DNA of 64,000 nucleotides from Parendozoicomonas haliclonae (GTDB lineage Bacteria; Pseudomonadota; Gammaproteobacteria; Pseudomonadales; Endozoicomonadaceae), in assembly GCF_900174585.1 (NCBI RefSeq), contig NZ_FWPT01000005.1, forward strand, positions 186,001 through 250,000, in the 5' to 3' direction. The position numbers were made by a program, and so were the translations under genes. Within the stretch, counting starts at the first letter, position 1, and each line of letters starts with the position of its first letter. The notes beneath the pieces were generated by a model. That model was not told the origin of the DNA and ran no database searches. It worked only from the letters and a program-made list of their open reading frames with translations. Shown piece after piece: positions 8,741 to 18,681 of this stretch.

Positions 8741-9823
8741 ATGGCGGGCAATACAATCGGCAAACTTTTCACAGTCACCACTTTTGGTGAAAGCCATGGC
8801 CCCGCACTGGGGTGCATTGTTGATGGCTGCCCTCCAGGGATTGAGCTGTCCGAGCTGGATCTGCAGCAGGATCTCGACCGTCGCAAGCCCGGTACTTCCA
8901 AATTTACCACCCAGCGTCGTGAACCGGATGCGGTGAAAATTCTTTCCGGTGTCTTTGAAGGGCGCACCACAGGTACACCGATTGGCCTGCTGATTGAAAA
9001 TACCGACCAGCGTTCCAAAGATTACTCCAATATCAAGGATATCTTCCGTCCGGCCCATGCCGACTACACCTACAACCAGAAATATGGTTTCCGTGACTAT
9101 CGGGGCGGTGGCCGCTCTTCAGCACGGGAAACCGCCATGCGTGTGGCTGCCGGTGCGATTGCCAAGAAGTATCTGGCGTCCAAAGGTATTGAGGTGCGCG
9201 GTTATCTGGAGCAGATGGGCGATATCCGCATTGAAAGCTTCGACTGGCAGGAAGTGCACAATAATCCGTTCTTCTGTCCGGATGCCAGCAAGGTGCCGGC
9301 GATGGAAGCACTAATTAATGATCTGCGCCGGGAAGGGGATTCCATCGGTGCGCGTATTACAGTTGAAGCCTCCGGTGTGATGCCCGGGCTTGGTGAGCCG
9401 GTGTTTGATCGTCTGGATGCTGAGCTGGCGCATTCGCTGATGAGTATCAACGCTGTGAAAGGTGTGGAGATCGGTGCCGGCTTTGATGCTGTCAGTCAAA
9501 AGGGTTCAGAGCATCGGGATGAAATGACCCCGGAAGGCTTCCTGTCCAATCATGCCGGTGGCATTTTGGGTGGCATCTCGTCTGGTCAGACCATCCGTGC
9601 CAGCATTGCCCTGAAACCAACTTCCAGCCTGACTCTGCCGGGTCGTTCGATTGATGTGCATGGCCAGCCTGCGGAAGTGATTACCAAGGGACGCCATGAT
9701 CCCTGTGTCGGTGTGCGGGCAACGCCGATTGCTGAGGCCATGATGGCCATCACCCTGATGGACCATCTGCTGCGGCACCGGGCCCAGAATTACGATGTCC
9801 AGTGTGAAACTCCGGTAATTTAA
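8741..9823 (+). CDS. aroC: Chorismate synthase
   Basis: A 360-residue cytoplasmic enzyme that converts 5-enolpyruvylshikimate-3-phosphate to chorismate using reduced FMN, the last common step of aromatic amino acid synthesis. Family signatures are [17 protein letters not shown] near the N-terminus, [20 protein letters not shown] at ~120-139 and the C-terminal [18 protein letters not shown]. Length equals E. coli AroC (361). The ATG at 8741 is chosen because GGAG lies six bases upstream and the protein begins [10 protein letters not shown] as in relatives; an in-frame upstream start at 8693 would add an uncharacteristic 16 residues. It supplies chorismate for the trp genes further along. Confidence 0.97.
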   Translation: MAGNTIGKLFTVTTFGESHGPALGCIVDGCPPGIELSELDLQQDLDRRKPGTSKFTTQRREPDAVKILSGVFEGRTTGTPIGLLIENTDQRSKDYSNIKDIFRPAHADYTYNQKYGFRDYRGGGRSSARETAMRVAAGAIAKKYLASKGIEVRGYLEQMGDIRIESFDWQEVHNNPFFCPDASKVPAMEALINDLRREGDSIGARITVEASGVMPGLGEPVFDRLDAELAHSLMSINAVKGVEIGAGFDAVSQKGSEHRDEMTPEGFLSNHAGGILGGISSGQTIRASIALKPTSSLTLPGRSIDVHGQPAEVITKGRHDPCVGVRATPIAEAMMAITLMDHLLRHRAQNYDVQCETPVI

Positions 9824-9948
9824 TGCACTAAAGCGTTACCGGCTGTTTCCTGCCCCTCGGAATCAGGCTTCTGCTGCTATCTTTGCCGTCCCTGACAGGC
9901 TTTCCGCCCAGAAGGGACGAACAAAGATCAGTCTGGAGCCCCTGTCGT

Positions 9949-12120
9949 TTGTCTGGATTTCTATCGACTCTGCAGAATATCTGCCGCATAAGGTTATGGT
10001 TAGCCTGTGCCGCGCTGCTGGCCGGGCCGATTCAGGCTGCGGGTGAAGACTATGCCCGCCTTGCCAGGATGGCTGATGATCTGGTGCCTGAAGCTTTTTA
10101 TCAGGCCGGGTATTTGAGTCGAAGTGCCGGTTATACCAATTCCCTGACCGGGCACCTGCTTATCAAGGAGGCATTACCTCTCGCCACACTGGCAGCGACC
10201 AGCTTTGGTTTAGCCTTTACCAACCGTTTTCTCTCCGACCGACTGGGCTATGCCGGCCTGCAAAGAGTTACCGCACCTCTGCTGGCTATGGGGCTGCACT
10301 TCTTCGTACGCCCTGAACTTGATAGTAAAAATCTGTTGGCGCTGTTGCCTCTTGCAGCGGACACCGTTTTGAATGCTGTAGGAGTAGAAGGACCTTGGCG
10401 GGCCCTGCGCAATGCCTACAGCCTCGCTGTGTTGGGAAGTACACTCTGGCCGGATCTTTCCCGAGAGCTAAGTTTGGTGAGTCCGGGCAGTTCTCTGGAG
10501 CAACCCGTAATTCTCAGTGCTGGTAATGGTAATCAAAATGCGGCGATTACCTTATTGGATAAACCTCCCATAACACTCTCCGGGATGACTGACCATTGGG
10601 TGTTCAGGATTGATATTCAGCAGGCTCATAGTCTGGCCGGTACGCATCCCTTCTTTCAGGAGCTGAGAGCTCTGGCAGAGAGGGTCGGCCATCAGCAGAT
10701 TCAATCGGTTTACCTCCAGCCTGAACCCAAGGGCATACTGAGGGTTGCCATCGAACAGAAGGATGGGCGATGGCAGTCTGCAGGAATCATCGAGCGATTC
10801 GCCGAAGGTGTTGTGCCCTGGTGGACCAGTTGGGAGCTGATAAAAGCATCTGCTGGTGACCAAAGTGAACTGCGATTTATCTCACCACTGTCGGCTCCGG
10901 TTTTTAAGGCTGTCCAGAGTTTGTTGGCTGACAACCAAAGGCTGCCGGCTGAGCAACGTAGTACATACCGTATGACCTTTACCGGCACCCTTGAGATAGT
11001 ACCGGTTCTGCAAGCTGGCGAATATCATATTCTGCCATTGGATTCGGCGATGTCATTATGGCTACGGGAACCTATGGGTGGTGCTCTGCCTTTTGCCCGT
11101 ATGCCCCTGCCAGAAGTTGTTGTGCACTCTCGGGGACAGTACGACGAACAGGATCTACAAACGATAGCTGCAAGGGTGGTGGCTGACCCTGCGCTGGGAC
11201 ATAACGCCTTGCTCTGGTGTATGGGACGGTTGCTGGCCTCTGCGGCCACATCATCACTCTCTGGTTATGCCGGAGATGTGCTGGCCCGAAATCTCGAAGA
11301 GGCTCTGGTGTTTCCGGGTATGTACTTGAGACCTCATACCCGCTTTGATCGAGATTTTCCGCTCTCCGGGCCGCTGACCCAGATGCGGTTAAAGAAGCTC
11401 AATATCCCCACAACGGATGGCAAATTGCTGACCGGCGGTGTGCTTGTGCAAGGGGTGAATAAAACCCCCAATAGGGAAAAAACGCTGGTGGTGTTCTTCC
11501 ATGGCAATGCCGACAATGCCTCCGATATAGCCTACGGCACATTATTTAGGTCATGGTCCGGAAATAATCTGGTGAACTGTCTGGATAGCTGGAAAATGGA
11601 TGTGGTTTTTCCAGAGTACCGTGGTTATGGCAATACGCTCACGCCGATCAGTAAAGAGCAGTTCCTGGCTGATGCCGAGAGTTATATTGATCATATCCGT
11701 GATCAATACAGTGCCTATAAAAATATTGTAGTGGTGGGACATTCCCTGGGTTCAACGGCCGCAGCCTGGCTATCCCGGCATTCCGCTGTGGGGAATGTCA
11801 TCCTGCTGGCACCGTTTACCAGTATTGTGGATGTGGTGCGTGGTGGTCTTGGTCAATGGCTGCCTTCCTGGCCAATCAAGTTTAACTTCCAGTCCGATGA
11901 CTATCTGACCGAGGCCACAGCCAGAGTGGCTCTGATTCACGGCGCTAATGATATCAATATTCCCTGGCAGCACAGCAGTCAACTCAATAGCCTGCTTGAG
12001 CATCTGGATAAACCTGTTGTGTTCAAAACGGTACCGAATACAGGCCATAACACGATTATGGATACCCAGGCGTTTTGGGACATTCTGAAAGGCATTGTTG
12101 CTCCTGCCGAGCATCGTTAA
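9949..12120 (+). CDS. Large secreted protein with C-terminal alpha/beta hydrolase domain
   Basis: About 723 residues from the TTG at 9949, or 745 from a TTG at 9883; no ATG is suitable. The 9949 start has GGAG upstream and gives a normal signal peptide (RLWLACAALLAGPIQA). The first ~500 residues match no domain I know: helical hydrophobic segments, then a mixed region rich in strands. The last ~220 residues are an alpha/beta hydrolase of the Bem46/ABHD type. Counting from 9883, the oxyanion HGN is at 540-542, the nucleophile GHSLG at 619-623 (Ser621), with Asp690 and His722 as likely partners. A membrane or periplasmic esterase/lipase is inferred. Upstream of a FadL-type porin gene, which hints at lipid handling. 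Confidence 0.75.
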   Translation: MSGFLSTLQNICRIRLWLACAALLAGPIQAAGEDYARLARMADDLVPEAFYQAGYLSRSAGYTNSLTGHLLIKEALPLATLAATSFGLAFTNRFLSDRLGYAGLQRVTAPLLAMGLHFFVRPELDSKNLLALLPLAADTVLNAVGVEGPWRALRNAYSLAVLGSTLWPDLSRELSLVSPGSSLEQPVILSAGNGNQNAAITLLDKPPITLSGMTDHWVFRIDIQQAHSLAGTHPFFQELRALAERVGHQQIQSVYLQPEPKGILRVAIEQKDGRWQSAGIIERFAEGVVPWWTSWELIKASAGDQSELRFISPLSAPVFKAVQSLLADNQRLPAEQRSTYRMTFTGTLEIVPVLQAGEYHILPLDSAMSLWLREPMGGALPFARMPLPEVVVHSRGQYDEQDLQTIAARVVADPALGHNALLWCMGRLLASAATSSLSGYAGDVLARNLEEALVFPGMYLRPHTRFDRDFPLSGPLTQMRLKKLNIPTTDGKLLTGGVLVQGVNKTPNREKTLVVFFHGNADNASDIAYGTLFRSWSGNNLVNCLDSWKMDVVFPEYRGYGNTLTPISKEQFLADAESYIDHIRDQYSAYKNIVVVGHSLGSTAAAWLSRHSAVGNVILLAPFTSIVDVVRGGLGQWLPSWPIKFNFQSDDYLTEATARVALIHGANDINIPWQHSSQLNSLLEHLDKPVVFKTVPNTGHNTIMDTQAFWDILKGIVAPAEHR

Positions 12121-12255
12121 CACGAAAAACAGGCAAAACCCCATTTCTGTGACTATAAATGCCACCCGGTATAAATACGTTTCCCGGCAACTGGAATGCG
12201 TACGGATTTTGTAATGATTCTTTAAGCGGGGCGTAACGAAAATGGGGGGTAGGGG

Positions 12256-13884
12256 ATGAGCCGTGTAATCGGGATGTGGGTTAGTCCGTTTCAGCGTCTG
12301 GCAGGTTGGACTTTAGGCAGTGTTGTATTGGGGGGGCTGTGCAGCAGTTATGCGGCCGCCAGTGGTCTTTCCTTGATCGATTTCACCTCGGTATCGGCTT
12401 TTGGCAGTGCCGGCGCAGGCCGTGGGGTAAATGTTGATGCCTCGGTTATGAGTACCAATCCTGCCGGACTGTCTTTGCTGAAAAGGCCTCAGGCGGTGAT
12501 CGGCGGAATGGGGATTTTTGCTGGTGGGGAAGCCCACGGAACCTATTCCTCCATTGCTTCCAATCCACCCACGGCCGGACGAAGCTATACCCCCGATGAA
12601 GTGGAGTATTACCAGTTTCTTGGAAGTGCCAGCAGCAACTACCAAAGCTGTACCGGCTTTGATGGGGATCCCAGCCAGTGTTATGTCCAGAACAGCAAAG
12701 AGAGTGGTTTTCTCCACCCAGCTGTTGTGCCATCAATCTATTATGCACAGCCGGTGACTGATGATATTTGGGCGGGTGTCGGTGTTTATGCCTCTTTTGG
12801 TGGAGAAACGGACTACCCGATTGAATCAGCTTTCCGCTATCAGGCACTGTCCAGTAAAACCCAGGTTGTAGTGGTGCAGCCGACTGTTTCCATGGCCTTG
12901 AGCCCAGAACTTTCTATTGGTGGTGGTTTAAAGATTTCTGCAGGCCAGTTGGCCATGAGCCGGATGCTCAACCCCTGGGCTTCGGCTATTACTGATGCCC
13001 AGGCAGATATTACCGGTGATGGCATCGGTGTCGGCGCCAATCTTGGGGCGATCTGGCAACCGGTACCTGAGGTAACTCTTGGTTTGAGCTACAGCTCGCC
13101 GGTCAAGGTGAAGTTTAAGGGCGATCTTAAGGCAACAGGCGTTGCTGGCCTTGGGGTGGTGATGGACCGTTTTGCCACAGCTGATGACCCAAGTGCAGCG
13201 ATGGAGTACCCGGAGCCTATTCCTGCCGCTGTGGACTCAGCGCAATGGATTATGGATACCCGGTTAACCACAACCAAGGAAGATATTCGCACCGATATCA
13301 CTTTTCCCGAGCATGTTGATTTGAGTCTGTCCTGGCAGCTGAATCCTGAGTGGACTGTGCTTGGGAGCGCCATCTGGACGCGCTGGAGTCGTATGCACAA
13401 TATCAAGATTACCACCCATGGCAGTGTCGCAGGAGAAAGTGCTTCTGACATTGTCTCCGTCAGCAATGGGGCACCCGGTGGCAATGTGTTGGCCTACGTA
13501 CCGCAGAACTGGTCGGATGTCTGGGCTTTGGCCGTGGGCACCCATTACCAGCTGAATGATAAAACAGTGCTGCGCTTCGGTTACGCCTATGATAATTCCC
13601 CAACTAAAAACAGTACCCGCTCTGCCCGTATTCCGGATAACGACCGACAGTGGCTGACGGTAGGGCTGGGTTATGAGCTGGACAGCACCTATTCCATCGA
13701 TCTGGCTTATGGCTACATGTTTATGAAGCCATTCAAGATCCATGATGTGAACCACAAAGTGGATGGCAGTCAGCAGGCCGTGAATCCGGAAACTGCACTG
13801 TTTGAAGACCCGGGTGTTTTGAATGCCAAATACAAGCGCATGCATGCCCATGCTTTGGCGGCTCAGCTCAAGGTGAAATTCTGA
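12256..13884 (+). CDS. FadL/OmpP1/TodX-family outer membrane transport protein
   Basis: A 542-residue outer membrane beta-barrel of the FadL family, which carries long-chain fatty acids or other hydrophobic compounds across the outer membrane. A signal peptide ends near SSYAAASG. The mature N-terminus (SGLSLIDFTSVSAFGSAGAG) corresponds to the hatch region, followed by the signature VMSTNPAGLSLL. Alternating strands and the terminal RMHAHALAAQLKVKF with C-terminal Phe fit barrel assembly. It is longer than typical E. coli FadL (~446), with long inserts near residues 85-130. Its stop overlaps the upstream part of the next gene's leader. A hydrolase gene lies upstream. Confidence 0.9.
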   Translation: MSRVIGMWVSPFQRLAGWTLGSVVLGGLCSSYAAASGLSLIDFTSVSAFGSAGAGRGVNVDASVMSTNPAGLSLLKRPQAVIGGMGIFAGGEAHGTYSSIASNPPTAGRSYTPDEVEYYQFLGSASSNYQSCTGFDGDPSQCYVQNSKESGFLHPAVVPSIYYAQPVTDDIWAGVGVYASFGGETDYPIESAFRYQALSSKTQVVVVQPTVSMALSPELSIGGGLKISAGQLAMSRMLNPWASAITDAQADITGDGIGVGANLGAIWQPVPEVTLGLSYSSPVKVKFKGDLKATGVAGLGVVMDRFATADDPSAAMEYPEPIPAAVDSAQWIMDTRLTTTKEDIRTDITFPEHVDLSLSWQLNPEWTVLGSAIWTRWSRMHNIKITTHGSVAGESASDIVSVSNGAPGGNVLAYVPQNWSDVWALAVGTHYQLNDKTVLRFGYAYDNSPTKNSTRSARIPDNDRQWLTVGLGYELDSTYSIDLAYGYMFMKPFKIHDVNHKVDGSQQAVNPETALFEDPGVLNAKYKRMHAHALAAQLKVKF

Positions 13885-13928
13885 TGAGAGGCTGTGAAGG
13901 TGTCTGCAGCCGGACAGGAGAAAGTACC

Positions 13929-14879
13929 ATGATGAAACACGTGAAATTGTTTTCTGCGTTCACGCTGGCTTTGGGGCTGTTGAGCGCAGGGTTTGCCGCA
14001 GCCGTCGACAGTGACTGGAAGCCTTATCCGACGAACCTCTACAAGCCGGACCTGACCGGCGATAACCTGCAGAAGCTCTGGCCGAAGCTGAGTCGGGCAA
14101 CACAGGATCCATTCCCAGCTGATGAGGGGCTGCAGGATGCCTGGCGGTCAGACTTTGAAGGTGACTTTGCCGGAGCCAAAAAGAAAGGGCTTGCCCTTGG
14201 TACGCCGGAAGGTGCCTATGTCGCTTACCGTGCCCAGACCATCTATGCCATGTATATGGCTCCGGATCCACAGCCAGGGCAGGAGGCACAGGCAGAGCGT
14301 ACTGTTTTGTTGAAAGATGCTGCGGATCAGCTTTTGAATGTGGTCAACAACTTGAAGAGCCAGGGTAAAGAACCTCCCGTCCAGATTGTGTTCTGGGGTG
14401 CCTATGCCATGGGTCGTTACGTTCAGATCATGAAGCCAACCTGGAGTCTCCTGACCAAGAAAGCTCAGGTGAAGGCTCTGCTGACTCAGGCTGGCCTGGT
14501 GCCGAATCCATCCCTGATGCCTGCACTGCACGGTTTGTATGGTGGTGCCTATGCAGCCATTTATCAGGATGGTTACGCAGCCCGTCTGACTTTCCGTAGC
14601 TATGTGAAAGACTGCCAGGGCACAGTGACCCCGGGTGATTACGTGAAGGCCAGCTCCCAACAGTTTGATTGTGCGTTGAAGGCTTTGGGGGATACGCCAT
14701 TCCCGGAAATTTATAACAGCTATGCCAAGGCTCTGCTGGAGTTGGATCCGGTTGCCAACAAGGTTCAGGCTGAAACCTATAAGCAGTATGCAACGGGAGC
14801 CAGCGTACCACCGGGCGTGACCAATATGATTTTCAGTGCGGAAGATGCACTGGCCAGAGAGTTTGCAAAAAAGCCGTAA
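13929..14879 (+). CDS. Hypothetical periplasmic protein paired with FadL-type porin
   Basis: A 316-residue protein I do not recognise. The start at 13929 (or the adjacent ATG at 13932) is chosen because AGGAG lies 8 bases upstream and gives a good signal peptide (FSAFTLALGLLSAGFAAAVD). The mature domain is mainly helical with repeated alanine-rich helices, e.g. TPEGAYVAYRAQTIYAMYMA, LKDAADQLLNVVNNLKSQGK and MPALHGLYGGAYAAIYQDGY, possibly a TPR-like solenoid, and has two cysteines (in KDCQGT and FDCALK) that may form a disulfide. Position 45 bases behind the FadL-type gene, before a strong terminator, suggests a periplasmic partner for the transported hydrophobic compound. That role is inference. 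Confidence 0.7.
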   Translation: MMKHVKLFSAFTLALGLLSAGFAAAVDSDWKPYPTNLYKPDLTGDNLQKLWPKLSRATQDPFPADEGLQDAWRSDFEGDFAGAKKKGLALGTPEGAYVAYRAQTIYAMYMAPDPQPGQEAQAERTVLLKDAADQLLNVVNNLKSQGKEPPVQIVFWGAYAMGRYVQIMKPTWSLLTKKAQVKALLTQAGLVPNPSLMPALHGLYGGAYAAIYQDGYAARLTFRSYVKDCQGTVTPGDYVKASSQQFDCALKALGDTPFPEIYNSYAKALLELDPVANKVQAETYKQYATGASVPPGVTNMIFSAEDALAREFAKKP

Positions 14880-14943
14880 GCAAGGAAGCTGGGATGGTTA
14901 AGAACAAGGGGAAGTGAACCATCAATAACAAGAACTCTAAACC

Positions 14944-14972
14944 GGCCAGCCATCATTGATGGCTGGCCTTTT
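14944..14972. terminator. Strong Rho-independent terminator, probably bidirectional
   Basis: Twelve-base arms GGCCAGCCATCA and TGATGGCTGGCC almost back to back, followed by six T. It separates the plus-strand FadL pair from convergent tmcA. Confidence 0.9.
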
Positions 14973-14982
14973 TTATTGTGAT

Positions 14983-17121
14983 TCAGTCAGTTATTTGCAA
15001 AAGCAGGGCAACGGCCTTAACTACGGTATCCTCTGCCTCTCTTCGCCCACTAAGACCGCTTTCCTGAATCGCTTCAGGCCAGCTTTTATGCTGGAGAAAG
15101 CGGGATACCAATAATATCTGCTGCTGTGTGTTCAAATATTTGTGTCGTGCACCTAGGTGCTCAATCATCAGGGAGTGAAGTTCGGGCAGACAGCTATCGA
15201 TACTCTGTGACCTATGCGCTAATGCCAGCAGTCGTTCAGAATGGTTTTCTGCAATCGGCTTTTCCGCTTGATCCGACAGAGCTATCAGAATCTCCGCTTC
15301 CATTTGTTGCAGGCTCAGAGGAGCCTGATAGGGAAGAGCCATCACGAATCGGGCGCAGACCTGTTCAGCAAGCTCTTTACTGGCTGGAGAGAGTGGAGTG
15401 ATCACTGTCAGGTTATAACAGCCACTGGCGGCATTACGGGTGCTGCCAATATGGGCCGGCATCAAGCCACACTGTCGCCAGAACTGCACCAATTCCGCAG
15501 TCGTGCCAAAGCAGCTGCCGAGCATATCAAGGTTATTGTTCTGCAGAGACTCTTTAATACGGCTGACCATAAGTTTTCCCAGGCCTTGCTGCTGTCGCTC
15601 GGGATGAACGGCAATACGCATAATGCGGGCCATGGTCAGCGTGGCTGCCTGCTGGAAACCGGCATGGGTGCAAAGGGTTTGCGGTAAAAGATGACCCTTG
15701 GGGCGACGCCGGCCAGACCAGATCTCCTGAGCCAGTTCAGCCTCAAAACCACCCTCTATGCTGATCAATGCTGTAGCCAGCAGTTGCTCGCCCTGTTTCA
15801 GGGTGAACAGCCTGAGATCGTCACGATCCAGCAGGTAGCGAATATCTTCCGGGCGGGTCTGGTAGTGGGCATTGATCAATAGTCCGGTGATCTGGCCCAG
15901 CAAATCCTCGTGGTCCAGTAGGCTATGACGGCTGATTTCCTGAAAGATAAGGTTTTCCGTACTCACTTCAGACTGCTGTGAACCAGTAAAGTCACTAAAA
16001 CTTGGTATATCCGCATTCAGCAGCAACAGCTGGTTAATCAGTTGTTCGGTTGGGTCATGTTCAGCCCAACGTACCGGTGTTGTGATCTGGCAGCGTTGCC
16101 ACTTGGGCGTAACGCGATCCAGGGTTTTATGAAAGCGAATAGCAAAGCCTCGGCCGGTACCTTCATAGCCATGGATGGTGCTGGCAAATACAATGCGGGA
16201 ATATTGCTTGAGCAGCCTGCTCAATAACGGTGCCGGTAGCGCAGCGGCTTCATCGACCAGCACCAGACTGGCTTCAACCGGGTTGCGAGCCAGTTCATCA
16301 GGAGCAATAAAGGTGAGTTCGCTGTTGTTGGCAACGATATGTCCTTTGCGAACCTTGAGGGCTTCAAGGCCACTAGCGGCATGTACAAACAGCGTATCGG
16401 TGGTTTTAAGGGAGGGACCAGTAACAACAATACGGAGCCCACTTTCCTGCATCATCAATTGTGCTGCGGCTATGCCTAAAGCTGCGGACTTCCCTCGTCC
16501 TCGATCTGCGGTCAATACCAGTGGGCGCCGACGATGGCCGGTCTTGACCCGTTTGATGGCCTCTACTGCTTGCTGTTGTTCGCGGGAGGCATAGGGCTGA
16601 GTACTCTCAATAGTGTAAGGTTTGACCTCAACTATATCTGGTTGCTGTACCAGACCTGTCTGTTGATCCCAGTGCAGAGCGGAATGGCTATTGAATAGAA
16701 TCCGCTGTGATCGTTTAAGAAAACCGGAATCGCCTACCCATTGTCCTTTGTGAGGGCAGAGCAAAACCAGCAGACCTCCGCCTTTCACTGTGCCGGAAAC
16801 AATGCCGAGATTGTCTGCCGGAATATCTTCGGTCAAATCCAGGTAGAGAGTGGAAACCGTCTGACCCAGATACTGGTTGGCTTTATTCCATCCCCTGCAG
16901 GTGATGCTGTCTGATAGAGACCAGTCAGTCCGGTTGCTGAACAGGGTTCCGGCCAGTGGTTCACCGTTGGGAAAGGTTGTTGCGGACAGGGCGGCGAGTT
17001 GCTGGGAGAGCCATTCCTGATCACCGGTCAGAATCAGTGGCAGCCGGTGGTTATATTGGCCGGCTGCCTGAAGATGGGCATGAAGAGTTTCAGAAAATGA
17101 AGACGTAGGCTGTGGGCACAT
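14983..17121 (-). CDS. tmcA: tRNA(Met) cytidine acetyltransferase TmcA
   Basis: A 712-residue RNA acetyltransferase that makes N4-acetylcytidine at the wobble position of elongator tRNA-Met, using acetyl-CoA and ATP or GTP. Domains in order: an N-terminal DUF1726-like domain (1-170); a helicase-like ATPase with Walker A ADRGRGKS at 205-212, Walker B-like VDEAAALP near 289-296 and STIHGYEGTGRG near 314-325; a GNAT acetyltransferase part with RIAVHPERQQQGLGKLM near 500; and a C-terminal tRNA-binding tail. Length is close to E. coli TmcA (671). It lies 33 bases behind a TrkH-type gene and may share its transcript. Confidence 0.95.
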   Translation of the reverse strand: MCPQPTSSFSETLHAHLQAAGQYNHRLPLILTGDQEWLSQQLAALSATTFPNGEPLAGTLFSNRTDWSLSDSITCRGWNKANQYLGQTVSTLYLDLTEDIPADNLGIVSGTVKGGGLLVLLCPHKGQWVGDSGFLKRSQRILFNSHSALHWDQQTGLVQQPDIVEVKPYTIESTQPYASREQQQAVEAIKRVKTGHRRRPLVLTADRGRGKSAALGIAAAQLMMQESGLRIVVTGPSLKTTDTLFVHAASGLEALKVRKGHIVANNSELTFIAPDELARNPVEASLVLVDEAAALPAPLLSRLLKQYSRIVFASTIHGYEGTGRGFAIRFHKTLDRVTPKWQRCQITTPVRWAEHDPTEQLINQLLLLNADIPSFSDFTGSQQSEVSTENLIFQEISRHSLLDHEDLLGQITGLLINAHYQTRPEDIRYLLDRDDLRLFTLKQGEQLLATALISIEGGFEAELAQEIWSGRRRPKGHLLPQTLCTHAGFQQAATLTMARIMRIAVHPERQQQGLGKLMVSRIKESLQNNNLDMLGSCFGTTAELVQFWRQCGLMPAHIGSTRNAASGCYNLTVITPLSPASKELAEQVCARFVMALPYQAPLSLQQMEAEILIALSDQAEKPIAENHSERLLALAHRSQSIDSCLPELHSLMIEHLGARHKYLNTQQQILLVSRFLQHKSWPEAIQESGLSGRREAEDTVVKAVALLLQITD

Positions 17122-17154
17122 ACATGGCTATCCCTGTAACAAGTGCCCATTCTA

Positions 17155-18597
17155 TCAGTTTCTCCAGAAAGACGGAGTCATCAGTACCAGTACAGTCAGG
17201 ATTTCCAGTCGTCCCATCAGCATACCCACACTAAGGATCCATTTAGCGGCATCGGGCAGAGGAATAAAGTTACCGGCAGGACCAATAATGGAGCCAAGGC
17301 CCGGTCCGACATTGCTCACCGCCGTAATGGCACCGGTCATACTGGTAATTAAATCCAGACCAAGCGCAGACAGCAGCATGGTGATCAGGGCAATGAGCAG
17401 CCCGTAGAAGAAGCTGAAGGCGACAAGAGAGCGGAGAATATCATTGGTAATCTCCTGGCCGTTGTAGCGTTGCACCAGAAAGGCCCGGGGGTGAGAGGCT
17501 TGCTTTAACTGCAACTGCAGCAGCTTGAAGCCGATCTGGAAACGAAAAATTTTCATGCCGCCAGCGGTGGAGCCGGAACAGCCACCGACAAACATCAGAA
17601 AGAAGAAGATAACAGTGGTGAACAGGCTCCAGGTGGCATAGTCGGTCAGTGCAAAGCCGGTGGTGCTCACCACCGAAGCGGTATTGAAAGCGACCAGGGT
17701 CAGGGCATGGAAGAACTGCCAGTCTTTCTCAAAAGTCAGCCATAAGGCCATAACAACCCAGAGCGCGACCATAAAACCGACCAGTGTCTGAACCTGACTA
17801 TCTTCAAACAGGTCGGTGGTGTGGCCACGGGCAAATTTTACAAACAGGACAAAGGGCATGCTGCCCAGCAGCATAAACACGGTACCGTTCCAGTACACCC
17901 AGTAGCTTTTGAAATGGCCGATGGACGCATCCCAAGTTGAATAGCCACCAGTGGAGAGGGTGGTCATGGAGTGGTTGATGGCATCAAACCAGGTCATATC
18001 GCCGATCCAGTAACCCAAAGCACACAGCAGGGTCAAAGCCAGATAAGTGCCGACAATACGCTTGGCGATAGAGCCTGAGCGGGGCATGATCTTATCCGAC
18101 CAGTCCGAGGATTCACTCTGGAACAGGCGCATGCCGCCCACTTTCAGAAACGGCAGAATGGCTACCGCCATCACGATAAAACCGATGCCACCCAGCCATT
18201 GCAGCAGCGAGCGCCACAAGAGGATGCCACGATCAACCTGATCCAGACCGGCAATCACCGTAGAACCGGTGGTGGTAATGCCGGACATGGTTTCAAAGAA
18301 TGAGTCGGTAAAGCTCATATCTTCCACAAACATAAACGGCAGAGCGCCAAAGGCACTCACCGCCATCCAGCAGATGGTGGTCAGCAAAAAGATCTGGCGG
18401 GGATCAAGCCGGAACAGGGTAAACCGGGTGCTCATGGAGCAGACGCCACCGCAGACAAAAGTCACAATGGCGGCTTGGAAGAAACCGGCCCCTCCACCTT
18501 CTTCGGCAATCAGATCATAGGTGCCGGGGATGACCATCACCACACCCAGCAACATCAGAAACAGACCGACAACGTAAAGGACCGGTTTAATATTCAT
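17155..18597 (-). CDS. TrkH/TrkI-family potassium transporter subunit
   Basis: A 480-residue inner-membrane potassium channel-like subunit of the TrkH family. Four pore repeats are visible with their selectivity-filter signatures: GITTTGSTV near residue 105-113, TTLSTGGYS near 216-224, VVSTTGFAL near 312-320 and VSNVGPGLG near 430-438; the glycines that line the filter are all kept. Length equals TrkH/TrkI (~483). These proteins need a cytoplasmic TrkA/KtrA gating subunit, which is not encoded nearby. Upstream of tmcA on the same strand with a 33-base gap. The LysR gene ends 84 bases upstream of its start. Confidence 0.93.
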   Translation of the reverse strand: MNIKPVLYVVGLFLMLLGVVMVIPGTYDLIAEEGGGAGFFQAAIVTFVCGGVCSMSTRFTLFRLDPRQIFLLTTICWMAVSAFGALPFMFVEDMSFTDSFFETMSGITTTGSTVIAGLDQVDRGILLWRSLLQWLGGIGFIVMAVAILPFLKVGGMRLFQSESSDWSDKIMPRSGSIAKRIVGTYLALTLLCALGYWIGDMTWFDAINHSMTTLSTGGYSTWDASIGHFKSYWVYWNGTVFMLLGSMPFVLFVKFARGHTTDLFEDSQVQTLVGFMVALWVVMALWLTFEKDWQFFHALTLVAFNTASVVSTTGFALTDYATWSLFTTVIFFFLMFVGGCSGSTAGGMKIFRFQIGFKLLQLQLKQASHPRAFLVQRYNGQEITNDILRSLVAFSFFYGLLIALITMLLSALGLDLITSMTGAITAVSNVGPGLGSIIGPAGNFIPLPDAAKWILSVGMLMGRLEILTVLVLMTPSFWRN

Positions 18598-18681
18598 TGG
18601 TCAGAGTAATGCACTACAAACAGAACAGCGTAGTCTCATTCAGACAAATGGCTGTGTAATTAAGTGCTTATACGTGTCTGC

